Positions 45,841 to 58,985 of a stretch of DNA of 64,000 bases are shown in pieces. A model generated the notes under the pieces. That model searched no databases. It worked only from the letters and a program-made list of their open reading frames with translations, and was not told the DNA's origin. The stretch lies in the NCBI RefSeq assembly GCF_022682495.2, contig NC_071392.1, forward strand, positions 70,020,097-70,084,096, in the 5' to 3' direction. Both the position numbers and the translations under genes were made by a program. Position 1 is the first letter of the stretch. Each line of letters begins with the position of its first letter. The stretch is from Desmodus rotundus. Its lineage: Eukaryota; Chordata; Mammalia; Chiroptera; Phyllostomidae.

Positions 45841-47140
45841 AACTTCTCTGGAGGGAGGGCACATTAGGTCATGCAGAAGCACTTTTTTAAACGCTTAACT
45901 GGAGAAAGGAAAACACAGTCTTGCAGATAAAACAAATCCCAAGACATATAGGAACAGGACAGGAGTAATCTATCCATTTCACTTGATCCTCACCAGACAA
46001 TTAAAGAACTCAGTTCAGTTCTGGATACTGCACAGAGATATGAAGCATTTGGAAATATACTGAGGATAAAATGATTAAAAGATTAGAAAAACTAAACAAA
46101 CTGGTATGAGTTGGCTTCCAAAAAATAGGCTGATTTGAAATAAGTTTAAATTAGTTCAAAAAGCTTAGACAGTTTGTAAAGATACTGTCGCTGGTAGTAA
46201 CAGACTGATAAAGAAGTGTCCTATTGTACCCCAGTGTAAAAAACCTTTTGCCCTGAGCAGTGAAGAGAGAAGGCCATATCATTTCTTTACTAAGGTTAAG
46301 GCCTCCATTCTAGGGAAAGCTAAATCAAGCTGAAATGCAGAAACATCACCATTATACATTATATTACATTCTCCATTTCTATAATATGAGAATATAAGCT
46401 GGGACCTTTTGTGTGTATGTAAGCAAGGCAATTAAGTCCATGACTTTAGCTCTCTAACCAGGGTCCAAATAAGGGACCAGATGGAAATAGGACAGCAACT
46501 GCTGAGAGAGAGACAGCTGAGAACACTCCAGGTGCCAAGCCCTGGGAACCACCAAGACCGGCTTCAACTCGCAAACCAAGTGTCCAGGCAAACTAATGGA
46601 AATGTATAATGGAATAACAATAACTTGGAGGGGACATTAACTATCATATGCCCCAATCCACTTACTTGATAAATAAATGTTGTTTAAGAACTAGTGGATT
46701 TCTTCATTCAATTTTCTTTCAGCAGACTTCATATTCTTTAAACATTCCTCTAAGTCTTTGCAATTTCTAGTTTACCAATGTGTAACTAGCCATTGTGTCA
46801 GTAAGTTATTTTTGGTAATTATGGCATGGAAAATTCATCAGTACAAATCAAGGAAAGGAGATTTGAGCAAATCATCTCCTTAGAAACACCAATGTTGGTG
46901 CAGTTATAAAATGTGCCAGAGGCACCTGGATAAATATGAGGCTTCAACTTTTTAATGAATAAAAATTACTGTAGTTATATTTAAGACATAAAATGTCAAC
47001 AAATATTATTGTGATATACAAATTCCCAATAATGGATATTTCATTAGTATAATGAAGAGGTCTGTATTTCCATAAAAAGGAGATAGGGAGAAAAAAATGA
47101 AATTTAAAATCCAGCAGTGGGCACAGCTGTCAGAAAGTAG
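45841..47140. other. Intronic DNA without recognised features
   Basis: About 1.3 kb with no supported gene. Parts of 46960-47140 may be further L1M sequence. Confidence 0.35.
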
Positions 47141-47144
47141 AATT

Positions 47145-47720
47145 CTTTAATGTTGTTTACATGATCAAAATAAGCTACATTATACCTCAACAAATAGAGA
47201 CCAATGAAATATACCCAAGAAATGGATACAAATATGATCAGACATGTACTATGAAATACCTTTATTAACACCTAAAGTCAGTTGTAAAAGATGGTCTAAC
47301 CAGTCAATGGTTTTAGAATAACTGAGAAGCAATGCAGAAAAAAAAAAAATTAAAGTGGAGCATAACACATGCAATTACAGTCCAAATGAATTAAAAACTT
47401 TTCATATAAAAAACTGTAAATTTACTAAATGAAAAAAATGGGAGAACTCCTTTAAATGCTGGTATGAGAAAGACCTTTCTAACCACTAATCAAAATCCAC
47501 ATGTCATAAATTTAATTGCACAAACATTAAAAATAAATTTAGCATGGCAAAAAATACCATACATAAATTATTGGAAAAGACTAAACAGAAAAAATACTTA
47601 CAATTCATATCCTAAAGAGCTAATTTTCAAACTCATGGATCCTAGATATTGAAAAGAATGTGACCACTAATCCATCAGAAAAATGAACAAAATGAATACA
47701 TTCAGAAAAATAACTCAAAT
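47145..47720 (+). mobile_element. Ancient L1 (L1M-type) ORF2 C-terminal portion, plus strand
   Basis: The phrases 'gacctttctaaccactaatc', 'gcatggcaaaaaataccata' and 'catatcctaaagagctaatt' follow the old L1 ORF2 3' half in order. The 62-residue open frame at 47464-47652 is an ORF2 remnant. Confidence 0.6.
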
Positions 47721-47764
47721 TATGAAAGCCTGACTTCACTCATAACCAACAACTGTAAATTAAA

Positions 47765-48004
47765 TCTACATGAGAGGGGAAGGATTCTGGGAAGATAGTG
47801 AATAGAAAGCACCAGCAATGTGTCCCCAGCAAGAGCACGGGGGTCCTCTGGAGTCTACTAAAGGCTTGCAATGTAAAGGGGAAAGCTTAACTGGAATGGC
47901 AATTACTTCGGGTCAATTTCAGCTCTTAGCACAGTTGTAGCTACCCATCATCCACCCCTCAGCCCTGTAGCAGCACCCCCCACCCCGCAAAAAGCCAACC
48001 ACCT
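47765..48004. other. GC-richer segment, possible repeat, unresolved
   Basis: The wording 'ggaaggattctgggaagata' at 47780 recalls an L1 5' UTR start, but the rest does not let me place it. Confidence 0.3.
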
Positions 48005-48310
48005 AAATTTTCATAAATAGAGAACTAAGTAAATTATAAGACATTTAAACAATGGTAATACTATTAGCTGTGAAAAGAATGAAAAAAGTTCTATTATGTA
48101 CTGATAAGATCTTCAAATTATCTTACAGAAGAAAGCTAGTTATAGAACAGTACACATAATAATAAGCCACCCCTAGAAAACAGGCAAAATCAGAATTTAT
48201 ATTTGAATTTGATTCCAAACGCAGAAACTATGTCAGGGTGGCAGTGGGAACTGGATGGATGGAAAATACAGGTGAAAAAGATTTTTCAACCTATACCACT
48301 TTATTTATTT
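48005..48310 (+). mobile_element. Ancient L1 3' fragment, plus strand
   Basis: The phrases 'atagagaactaagtaaatta', 'ctgtgaaaagaatgaaaaaa' and 'tagaacagtacacataataa' match the end of old L1 ORF2 and the start of its 3' UTR. Confidence 0.6.
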
Positions 48311-51300
48311 TAGGATTTAAATCACAGGACCCTTTTTATCTATGCAAATTTTAATTTGACTTTGAATAAGCTATAAAAGCCAACTTTGCATATCTTTAAA
48401 CTCAGAATGATTATAATACATCACACACAGTTTAAATCTGATCACCCTCCACCTGTTGTTGCAAGAAGCATGGACAACAAAACAATGGACCTTTTCAATT
48501 TTCCTTTCAGGTAAAAGATTTCAACTTACCTGGATCCCTTCATTAACATTTCAAGGCTGATGATTTCCAAGAAAGGTACATCTTTTTTTTGGGGGGGGGG
48601 CACTTTAATGTGGATTTTGTTTTAATTAAAATGGATATCCATCAGAGGTGCTGATCTATCAGGGTGAATGTTTTAGAGCATGGCACAGGCGAAACTTAAT
48701 ACCAGCACCTTACATGAAACTGAATGACAGTGTCAGAAACACACCATGGACAACACACTGTTGTAATTAATGTACTGATGTTTACACAATGCACACCGAA
48801 GTCTCTCAGCTCCATTGCAGCCTATTAAACTGAAATATACACATATCTTACTTTATTATTTCGCAATGAAGCCAATTCTAATTTGGATAGCTATAAAGAA
48901 TTAAAACCTGTTTCCCTATGACTTCCACACAATCCTAGTTTTATGTTATCTAAGATAAAACAGATTCTTTCCTTTTTCAACATAACAGTTCAGAAACTTG
49001 CAGACAGGTTCAGGGTTTGTGAGCCTTCTCTTTCCCAAATTAAATTTTTCCAGTTCCCCCAACATCCTAAGGGTACTACTCTCCAGTTTGTCCATAAATT
49101 AAGCATTAAACAGTTAAATAAAACTAAGTATAAGAAAGCACTTTGAAAGCCATAACATTATGCAAATAAAACTCCTAATATAGCAATGTCCTCCCTAGAA
49201 TATACTGGATTGATCATGATCCTGCGAGAATAGTGTGGCCAACACAGAGACAAGTGGGAGGACCGTTTCCCACATTGTAAGCGCTCTATGTCTATTAATT
49301 CAAATCATGAACAAATGAACTCTTCTTGGCACTCACATCAACTGACTCATATCATGATTATAATCAAGAAAAATTTCTAAAACATTTTTACATGTGCTTC
49401 ACTAAGACATGTTTCATTTCACTAGATTCATTTTGTCCATTGTTCCACTTGATTAGAATATTATTTTAAAATTCTAATTCCATCACTCAGTGACCAAAGA
49501 GCTGTCCCAGCTTTGTTATATCCACTAACATAATGTGTTATCCACATTCTCCATTAAAGTCATTATAAAGACCTTCATCAGTTCAGGACTAAAGAAAGCA
49601 GGAACCTGTCATTACATGTATTCATCCAGTTTGACACCATCTATCAATTAACATTCTTTGGGGCATTTGATTTTATTATTATGCAACCAACATTTTAGTT
49701 TTGTCCACATATCATCTTTGCACTAGTACACTTACCAATGATTTATTAAACTATTTTTCAAAAATAAAAATTTAACCAGCAGAAATTATCTAACAGAAAT
49801 TTTAAAAGAACTTGTTTTTATATATGAAACTAAATTGCAGATGCTTAACTAGAACACAAATATCAATGCATATATCTAAATACAACCAGGAGACTAGCTT
49901 CTAAAAAGAATACTTCAAATACTGACACTAAAAGCTACATTTTATAAATCCTGGCTGGCAGTGACAATTTATCCATAATAAAAACTGTCCCAATAAAAAC
50001 ACAACTTTCAGGGTTCAGAGTGATGTTTTATGTGTCTTAGGCTTTTCTTTTCTTCCTCTTTTTTTAATGTCCAAATTAGAGTCTAGCCTTTTTATTTTAA
50101 GTCATGATCAACTGCAGACTTAGGCCAGAATCTTGACGACAGGAGGAGACCAGCCATTATGCTACTCAGGCCACAGCTGCCACTGCTAAGCAGAGCCTGC
50201 CCTGGCCTGTGGTCCCCATCACATGCCTTGACACTCATGGTGGGTGCTGCATGACGTCCAGTGAGTACAGGCAATCACAGATTCCTCAGCAAACTGACAG
50301 GTGACTAATGGGTACTCTATCTGTGGAACCGGAGGGTGACATGTTGGTGTGTTCATAAAGAAAGGTAGAAACACGTACTCCCCCCTCCACCTGCCGCAAG
50401 GAGGTAAACAGAGTTACTAAAGGGACAAACAGTTTCTGAAATGCACAATGGCATAGTTTTAGTGCCAGTTAATGAAATGTAGTAAAAAATAATAACAGGG
50501 AAAGACTAAAAGAGAGGTGCAATTTTCTGTCTTCCCATCAACACTGTCAAAAGATCTACATAAAACCACTGGGGCCAAATCATCAGTGCCTCCCATGTTT
50601 CTGCAACAACAGGCCTCCCCAAACTGCCTATCAGAACAGAATAACGGAGGGCCCTGACCAAATTATTATACATTACAAAACCTTTGGCACACATTGCTAT
50701 TAATAGTTTTCTATCCAAATAACTTTTCTTGACCTCTTCTATAAGCCCAGAATTTGGAATAGTGATTATGCCCATCTGAGACTACAAATACCAACTTCAG
50801 TTGACTACGGGCATGGTCAAATGACTAAGTTAAAGACAGTGAGATATAAGCAAAAGTATGCACAACATCCAGAAAACAAATAAAGGTACATGAAGCAGAC
50901 ACTTTTTACTCCCCTCTTTCCTCTTTTCCTACCTGCTAGAACCTGATGTACCAGTTGGAACTATCAACTTGGTCCATATGAAGATGGTGAAAGAGCAAGA
51001 AAAACAGAGCCTGAGGCTTCTCCCAGAGTGGAGCAAGTCACTGCAACCCTCGACTACTACCTTTCAACTCTACTCAGGTGAGAAATAAAACTTCCATGTA
51101 CAGATCACTCTATTTGGGGTTTATTGTGTCATATGTGGCTGAACCAAATCCTAGATACAAATACCAATGAAATACCCAATCAGGGAAAAATGCCATAGTA
51201 CTGGCAAGGTTTATTGTAATAAAGTCTCAAGTAAAATATTCTTTCCGTGTGTCACTTTATATGAAAAAACTCCTTACCCAATGAACTTGCCCATTGAACA

Positions 51301-51695
51301 AGGAACACCAGAGACTAAGTGCCTGATGTAGATTGAAAATAAAGTTATTTTGGCAGACTGAAATCTATTGTCCCACAGTATGCAAAGGGGGGATTTAAAA
51401 GCCCCAAATCTGCAAGTACCACTTTAACATATTTTATAATAAAGATACAGTAAGTGGTAAGTACAAAGCAGTACAATTCCACTGTACTATGTGCAAACGG
51501 GCCCGGGGCTATGCTGACTCAGCCTAAGCGAATTACTTCTGTCCACATCAGCACTGACCTACTACTAGTGGAACAAAAGCCTTGACAGAATTCCGTGCAG
51601 TCACAGGACTGTCTTTGGCTGGGGGATGGGGAGAGCTGCTAGTAATACTGACACTAGGAATGTTAAGTCCATGAATTCTATTAATGTCCCTGCTG
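48311..51695. other. Intronic DNA without recognised features
   Basis: About 3.4 kb. A mixed poly-T/poly-G run lies at 48583-48600. The short minus-strand open frames at 50092-50274 and 50506-50775 have no family similarity. No repeat was named. Confidence 0.35.
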
Positions 51696-51699
51696 CCCT

Positions 51700-51900
51700 G
51701 TGCTGAGCATGTTCCACACATGAGTCATTAAACCTTCCTAGGCTCCTATGAAGTTTTTAATCCTCATTTTACAAATGAGGAAATTAAGCTCAAAGCAGAT
51801 AAGCATCTTGACTACCTTCTACTAAGACCTAAGAAGCAGGGGCAGAATTTGAATCAGCATCCTGATCTAAAGTCTATATTCCTTTCAATCACCACATTTT
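51700..51900 (-). mobile_element. MIR SINE, minus strand
   Basis: The inverted MIR core is clear: 'aatcctcattttacaaatga', 'ggaaattaagctcaaagcag' and 'ggcagaatttgaatcagcat'. Confidence 0.75.
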
Positions 51901-52085
51901 CTGTTTCCCTCATAGCCACACTTTTTTTTTCCCCCAATAAGAGGTGTTCATCCCTGTCTGATATGTCATATTTAGTTTCAATTATTTATTTGCCTATTAT
52001 TTAAACACCCATCAGAATAAAATCTTCTTTAGGATAAGAAATTGATTTTAGCTCACAGTTCTAATCCCATGCTAAAATAATGCCT

Positions 52086-52103
52086 ACACACACACACACA
52101 CAC
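52086..52103 (+). repeat. (CA)9 microsatellite
   Basis: Uninterrupted CA units followed by a T run. Confidence 0.92.
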
Positions 52104-52329
52104 ATTTTTTTAAAGAATGGACAAGGAACAAAGAAATGTCAGGTGGTTGCCATAAAACGATTCCTTACTAGGATAGCCCAGTATACTCCCATGCTCACCT
52201 GACCCCACAAAAAGTTTATCATACAATTATAAAAATTCAAGATTACTTAAAACTACCACCATGGATAAGAAAACAGCCCATTTCATTACTTAGTAAGGTT
52301 ACACATGACTACTGGGGCAGCAGAGTGTG

Positions 52330-52530
52330 TGAGGAAGAGCACAGGCTGGCATAAGACTATTTCTGTCTGTATCTAGGATCCCCCACAATCTGTAGGGACT
52401 TCAGGTAGGTCACTTAACCTCAGTGCTGAGTTTCTTATCTAACCAGTGAGGGCAGTAATAACTCATTTAATAGGGCAATTGTAGTAAATGGCATAATAGA
52501 AAAAAGTGCTTAACACATGTTAAATGCGTT
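52330..52530 (+). mobile_element. MIR SINE, plus strand
   Basis: The phrases 'gagcacaggctggcataaga', 'gtcacttaacctcagtgctg', 'agtttcttatctaaccagtg' and 'aaaaagtgcttaacacatg' follow MIR from near its 5' end to its 3' half. Confidence 0.75.
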
Positions 52531-53528
52531 ATAACTGCTAACTATTACCTTAGAAATACATGGTGATTTCCTTTCAGCAACTGCAGAAGCTAGAGACAAA
52601 AATGAATTTTAAGATGAATGCAGATAAACAATGAACAAGAGACTGCCCAGAGCCGTGCTGTCCAAGGCGGTCGTCATTAACCAACACGGCTACTGAGCGC
52701 CGGAAACATGGCTGGTCTGCGCTGACATGTGCTCTAAGTCTAAAGCACGTACCAGATTTCAAATGCTCTGTACAACAGAAATAAGTATATGAAACATCTC
52801 ACTAATACTCGCATATTGCTTAAATGTTAAAAGCAAGTTTTAGATATATAGCATAAAATAAGTTATTAAAATGACTTTCATCTGTTTGTTCTCTCATGTT
52901 TTAATATGCTACCAGAAAGTTTTAAATTACATACATGGCTCACATTATATTTCAACTGGACAGCACTGTTACAGGGAAATGTTCGTGAGGGCCAAGCATC
53001 TCTTGAAGATACAAATGACCAGGGCCTTGCTCACTTGAAAACCAGGGGCAGCCTCACAGTAGCAGGCCCCACAACACAGTACTTGTAGCAAGTCCTAGGT
53101 ATGGTAAGACTGATTGAAGAGAAACTGAACAAATGCCAAAATTCAATACCTAAGTATTTGCCTAGTGTTTTTCATTGTCAGAGAGTGATGCAGGTGTCAC
53201 TAATCCCATGTTATGGTATACGAAAGAGAGGTTTAAGCTACAGAACCAGTTAGGCCATAGAACCAGGACCCTAATGTAGTCTCTTGAACCCATGCTCAAG
53301 TTTTTTACCTACCACCACGGTCTCTTTTATCTTCCTGAACATGGTGATAGGAAAGTGAAAAAACCAGCATGTCTTGTTGGTCATTATACTCCAAAAATTT
53401 GCTTCAGGACCCTCTTATTCATTGACAGCATCTGTTTCACCTATCACTCTGAAAATGAATTGGACCTATGATAATAACCTTTAATGATCCCCATGAATAA
53501 TATAAGCTCATCAAAAGCAAATGCAAAC
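52531..53528. other. Intronic DNA without recognised features
   Basis: About 1 kb. There may be a further small MIR or L2 relic near 53160-53330, not secure. No gene is seen. Confidence 0.35.
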
Positions 53529-53770
53529 CACCCTAGCAGGGTGACTCAGTTGGTTTGAACATTGTCCTGTGCATCAAAAGGTTGTGGATTCAATTCCCCA
53601 TGAGGGCACTACCTGGGTTGCAGGCTGGATACCCAGTCCCCCAGTCGGGGCTCATATGCAAGCAAACAATCAATGTTTTTCTCTCCTCCCCCTCCCCCCT
53701 CCTCTTCCCCTCCCCCTCTCTCCCCCTCTCTCCCTCCCCCTCTCCTCCCCCTACCTCTCTCCCCATGAGC
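53529..53770 (+). mobile_element. VES SINE, older copy with expanded CT-rich tail
   Basis: It starts near 'caccctagcagggtgactca' with B box 'gattcaattcccca', then the 'caatcaatgtttttctctcc' segment. A pyrimidine tract of about 80 bases (53676-53762) replaces the usual short CT block and A tail. The head is more diverged than in the other copies. No target duplication was found. Confidence 0.8.
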
Positions 53771-53779
53771 TAGGGGGTC

Positions 53780-53998
53780 TGCTGCCTTTTCCTGCCCTTG
53801 GACATCAGAGTTCATGTCCCCTGGGCCTTCAGACTCAGGCTAAATTATACCACCATCTGCAGTGACTCTTCACCTTGCAGAAGGCAAAATGTGGACCTCT
53901 CTGACCTCCATAAAGGCACAAGCCAAGTCCTATAATAAATTTTCTTTTATATATATATATATCCTGTTGGCTCTCTTTCTCTAGAGGACCCTAGTACA
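53780..53998 (+). mobile_element. Ancient LTR-like repeat end, family unresolved
   Basis: The segment 'cttcagactcaggctaaatt', 'gcaaaatgtggacctctctg', 'cataaaggcacaagccaagt', 'cctataataaattttctttt', (TA)n and 'ctctttctctagaggaccct' matches a familiar mammalian repeat terminus with AATAAA. I cannot name it with confidence. Confidence 0.5.
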
Positions 53999-54424
53999 CT
54001 AATTATCATAAATAATACCAGCCTTAGCAAACTGTTGCAATGAAGTAATTCAGAGACGACCATGGTAGAGGGTTCCAAAAGAAACAAAAATCTTAGGAGC
54101 CATTCTGAGAAGTGCTTAACACAATCAAAGGTCATTCCTTCCCCCATAAGGCTCGACAGGATCAATAAAGCTTCCAAACAAGTAGAATTGAAGGTTTACT
54201 ACAGAGGAAAAACGCTGGAATTTGAAGCCATCCAGCACACACTCTGCCATGTTACGGTCCTGCAAAGTCAGAAGAGTCTCACAAACCACCAGTCAAACTT
54301 TCTAGTCAGTGCTTTTCTACAGATAATTCTATGGACTATATCAACATAGATCATGAGGAATCTGCCCTTTGAAACAATGTGACTTCCCCTTGACCACCCT
54401 TAATAAATGTATAATTTAGTACCT

Positions 54425-54630
54425 AGTAATAATAGCTAATGCTAATTGACCTGTAACTGCATAGTAAGCACATTTCTAACCTCTTACAAAGATGATTTTA
54501 CTCTCTCTTTGAGGCGCATTTCTTGTTCCAAGTAGGAGAAATCTAAGACCCAAAGAAGTTAAGACAGTGGTCTAGTTCACCTAATTTGGGGGCGAAGCCA
54601 GGTACCTCTGGCTGGCATGCTCTTAGCCAC
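54425..54630 (-). mobile_element. MIR SINE, minus strand
   Basis: The phrases 'aataatagctaatgctaatt', 'agaaatctaagacccaaaga' and 'agccaggtacctctggctgg' match inverted MIR from 3' to 5'. Confidence 0.65.
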
Positions 54631-54779
54631 TGGCTACCCTTGGGGTTTCTTCGTGAATTCCCCAAGTCACGTTCTCCACACCCAGGTCAAGACACAGAAC
54701 CACCAGAGTCTAACAAAGCCAGCCACATGGTTTGATCAGCCTGAAGAACTGAGTAAAACCTCCACTCCTTCCCATTACC

Positions 54780-55100
54780 TCCAAAAAATCCCCATCATGC
54801 TCAGTCACATCACTTGCAAGGGGAACAGGCACACACTGCTGGTTATCTCCGCCTGGAATATCCTTTCCTCCTTTAGAACGTAAGTCAGATGAAACCTCCT
54901 ATAATAGCCTTCCTTCTGTTCCCCTCCCCCACATAAGGCCATCCCATCCTCTCTGTGTTACTTCAGCACCTCATATGTACATCTACCATTTACTTAACAT
55001 GGATGTCTCCCTACTAGGGTGCAGATTACTTAAACAGGGATGCCAGTCATTTGTGTATTCCCCCTTCCCCACCAAGTCCAGTGTCTGCTGATATGAATTC
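54780..55100 (+). mobile_element. L2 LINE 3' region, plus strand
   Basis: The L2 order 'gcctggaatatcctttcctc', 'gtcagatgaaacctcctata', 'atagccttccttctgttccc', 'tacttcagcacctcatatgt' and 'gtctccctactagggtgcag' is preserved, including the pyrimidine-rich block before the terminus. Confidence 0.7.
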
Positions 55101-57209
55101 ATCTACAGTGGAAGAAAATCCGGAGTGAAAGACAGCATCACCATTTATGAATGCTTTTCTGGGATATATCCTGTCATCACCACTGACAAAATCAGTCATA
55201 TAACTGAGTGAGGAGTAGGGAACAGACAGTCTGAAAGAATTCCAAGATAGCTTTTGTGTTGTCCAAATAACAAGTCCATGGCCAAACTCAGTGAGGCTTC
55301 AAGAAACAGCAAAGGACTTTTTTTGTGGAGCTGCAGTATAAGTAGTTCTGTTTGCAGATGATATTGTTCTCAAGCAGGAAGAACTTTGTGCCTCAGTACC
55401 ATCTGGCATTTCACAGCAAAGTTCCGTATGGTAAAGCCACATTTGCAAGAAACAGTGATTTCATGCTCATTACGAAGAATTCAGACAGACTTAGCAACAG
55501 ATCACTGTGTGCCGGTCTAAGGGCCTAAACTTGCTGACTAGCCCCAAGACACACAGCAGCCTTTTCCCACAGGTAGTAGGTGGTTTGGGACAGTTGCTTT
55601 TGCAAGAAGAAAATATAATATAAATTTGCTTGCCCCAGAAATGTTTGAAGTTTCTACTTTCTTTCTAAAGTAGATACAGCATGGATAAGAAATGGCTATC
55701 TATAAAGTATGGAGAGAAGAGGAAGGTAAGGGACTTTTAGCTCCTCATCTTTGCTGACCCATCTTTCTGAAATGGTAGAATTTAATAAAACAAGCATTAA
55801 GGTCTACCTCACTCCTTTAAATTTGTTAGGGTGCATTTGACTGAAAATTGCAGAAACTCCAACTCAAAATGGCCTGTGAAACAGTAAAGGGGGTTATCAG
55901 TACGTGTCAGAAGAACTCCACAGGTACGAGCGTTGCAGTGCATTAATTCAGCCACTCCAGGGAGTCTTCCAGGACCTAGGCCTTCCCCATCTTTCTATAT
56001 CCAGGTGCTAGCTGTCCTTGGGTTTACTGCTGCCAAAGAAATCCACGTTAACTCTATGCAAAGTATCTTCACAGAACAATAACCAAAGACTGAAGAAGAC
56101 TGACTAAAATATTTTTATTCTGAAAAAAAGGTTCCAGTGAGGAGAGAACTTTCCCAGAAATGGTACAGCCTCTAGCAGATTTTCCTCCACATGTCACTGG
56201 CCAGAAATGAGTCAGATGCCCATTCCTCAAAAAATAACTGAGGAAAGGGAAAGGGAATGTCATGACTGACCAATCAAGTCACCCATGGATCTCAAGGAAT
56301 CCAGCCATTCCTGCATAGTACTGGGCCCTGATACCCAAATAAAACTGAGGGTCTGTTAAGGAAGCTAGAGAATAGCTGCCACACAGGCAACTGCTGTAAC
56401 ACTGTTGTTCTGCCCTGACCGTCCCAACAGCGAGGCCTGAACTGGAAAACTGCACAGAAAAGATAAAGACTAATGTTTTCTAACACCTAACAATATTTCC
56501 CTAACAAATAACAAAATTGTAGTCTGTACCTAAAACAGAAATCTTGGCTGCAACAATTTTAAGATAATTTATTCCAAATAAATTATATCATATTGATTAT
56601 TGAATATACTTCCATTTACTAGAGACAAAAACATGCAAGGATCATACCACTCCCTTAACAATGAAAATTATTTCATATTTATTTCTTCCTTTAAATTTAC
56701 CAAGTTAGCCAACGAAAATACTATGCGACCTCTAAGACATCATGGCAAACATTTTTATGTTAGCAAATTCAAGGATTTGGGAAGATTAAATGGATAAAAG
56801 AACTCTTCATGATTAACATTAAAATAACTGACCACCTAGGCTACAATGCCATAAATATTTGCTTTAGACTTTTGGATTCTAAAAGCAGCTCTGAATTCAT
56901 ATACAGAATACTGCTGATAAGTAAAAGCAAATGTTTAGCATATTTGCTTAGCAAGTAAGGTCAAAAAAAGAATATATAACAATTTTCCCCATAAGGAAAA
57001 AGCAAATGGGAGTCTATTCTATCAGTTAAATTTCATGAAATTAAAAAGTTAGCATTCCAACAATTAACAACCTTCTCCCCACCCCACCCCCTCAACAAAC
57101 CAAAAGGTATTTTAAAATAAAGCCTGCTCCCAGGGCTAGTTTAACTGAGTGCTACACTGCTGAGTCTAAACATATGTCACCCCCCTTACGCACCAGTGGG
57201 CTTCCAGGT
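55101..57209. other. Intronic DNA; possible old repeat at 55830-56040
   Basis: The 'gaaactccaactcaaaatgg' block at 55853 recalls a common mammalian repeat that I cannot name. No gene is visible in this 2.1 kb. Confidence 0.3.
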
Positions 57210-57409
57210 AGGGCTGCCAAATTAAACACAGGCTGTCCCATTAGATCTGAATTTCAGATAAACAATGGGTAATTTTTAGTATAAAATTTTACCATTATCT
57301 CAAATTTTAATAAGTATGTCCCATGAAATATTTGAGACATACTTAAAAAATATCCCTTACCTAAAATTAACATTTAACTGAGCATCCTATATTTTATTTG
57401 TATTTTATC
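57210..57409. mobile_element. Palindromic MITE, about 200 bp, diverged
   Basis: The left half (agggctgccaaattaaacac, gaatttcagataaacaatgg, aatttttagtataa) and right half (gagacatacttaaaaaatat, aattaacatttaactgagca, tcctatattttatttgtatt) are imperfect reverse complements across the whole length. This is a long-palindrome MITE known from mammals, probably hAT-derived. The family name is withheld. Confidence 0.6.
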
Positions 57410-58015
57410 TTCTGACCCACTCTGTCTTTGACACTACCTCCCTTTGTTCTTTGGACTGTCTCTTGTGTTTTTCTGCTTAGTTATCATTGCCTCTTAGGAT
57501 TTGGTAATGTCTCATAGTTCCTCCAACTCAAGCTTTTCAATGCTGTCTGAAAAGGAAGCTCAAAGGAAATTTCCACAGCAGACTTCAACCTGCTGTGCAA
57601 GACAAAAAACAAAACAAATGAAATGCCACTAAAAGGCAAGTGTGATCATTTTTTACAGAATTAAAAAACAGCGAGTTTCCTAAATATGCCTAATCACAAT
57701 CTTCAAAAAGCATTTTAAATATGCCAATACTGAAAACCTATCCTATACCACTACTTCAGGATTCTAAATAGAGTGATCTAGAAAGCTATTCAGTTTTAAA
57801 ATTCCTGAGGATTTGATATTCAACTAGGTGAGAGATTTGCTGAGGCTAGTATTCCTCAGTCACAAAGTGTCCCCAACTAAACCAAAGGTAAGGAGGTATC
57901 AGTCAATGGATTAAGATTTATTTACACAGTATAATACTTAGCTGTCACTCCAAAATCTGGATTTTTACCAACCTAAAATATAAAGATACACATGATATAC
58001 AAGATAGGACTAAGA
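57410..58015. other. Intronic DNA, no feature seen
   Basis: About 600 bp without a recognised gene or repeat. Confidence 0.3.
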
Positions 58016-58017
58016 CC

Positions 58018-58985
58018 ATTTTTATTTGTTTATTTGTATTTGCATTTTTATTGTATTTCTTTTCCATTACTCTTTAGTCCCCTTATCCCCTTGCCCCACA
58101 CAATCACCACACTGTTGTCCATGTCCATGAGTCCTTTCTCCTTTTTGCTCGATCCTTCCACCCTCAACCCTTCCCTCCATTAGCTGCCATCCTGCTGAGT
58201 CTCTCTCTCTTTTGCTTGTTAGTTCTGTTTGTTTTTTAGATTCTACACATGAATGAAATCACATGGTATTTCTCTTTCTTTGACTTTGCATAGTGTTCTC
58301 CAAGTCCATCCATACTGTTGAAAAGGGTAGAACTTTCTTCTTTTTTAAGGTCAAGTAATAGTCCATTGTGTAAGTGTCCCATAGTTGTTTTATCCACTCA
58401 TCTACTGATGGACACTTGGGCTGCTCCCATATCTTGGTGACTGTAAATAACTCTGCAATGAATGCTTCTGTTCTTCTGAATTAATGTTCTGGGTTACTTC
58501 AGATATATTCCCAGAAGTGGGATTGCTGGGTCAAAAGGCAGATTCATTTTTAATGTTTTGAAGTTATCTGCATTCTGCTTTCCACAGTGGATGTACCAGT
58601 CTGCATTCCCACCAACAGTGCACAAGGGTTCCACTTGTTTGTTGATTTATTGATGATAGCTATTCTGACAGGTGTAAGATGATATCTCATTGTGGTTTTA
58701 ATTTGCATTTCTCTGATGATTAGTGACATTGAGCATCTTTTCTTATATCTATTGGCCATTTTGTATTCCTGTTTGGAGAAGTGTCAATTCAGGTCCTTTG
58801 CCCACTTTCTAATTGAGATGTTTGGGGTTTTTTGGTTTTGAGTTTTGTAAGTTCTTTATAAATTTTTAGATTAACCCTTTATCAGATATATAGGTGAATA
58901 TGCTCTCCCATTCTGTGGGTTGTCTTCTATTTTGTTGATGTTTGCCACTGCTGTGCAAAAACTTTTTAGTTCGATGGTTCAAAAT
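58018..58985 (-). mobile_element. L1 3' portion (5'-truncated), minus strand
   Basis: The inverted L1 3' UTR starts 58018 (ttgtatttgcatttttattg) with the 'gttgtccatgtccatgagtc' block at 58112. ORF2 C-terminal sequence follows, from 'ttgcaatctctgatgatta' type phrases to 'ctgctgtgcaaaaacttttt' at 58949. It ends abruptly at about 58985. It is close in type to the twin-primed L1 at 12440-13610. Confidence 0.87.

Noticed and set aside
50092..50274. 60-residue minus-strand open frame in a GC-richer patch
   Set aside because: There is no similarity, no splice or promoter context, and its length fits chance.
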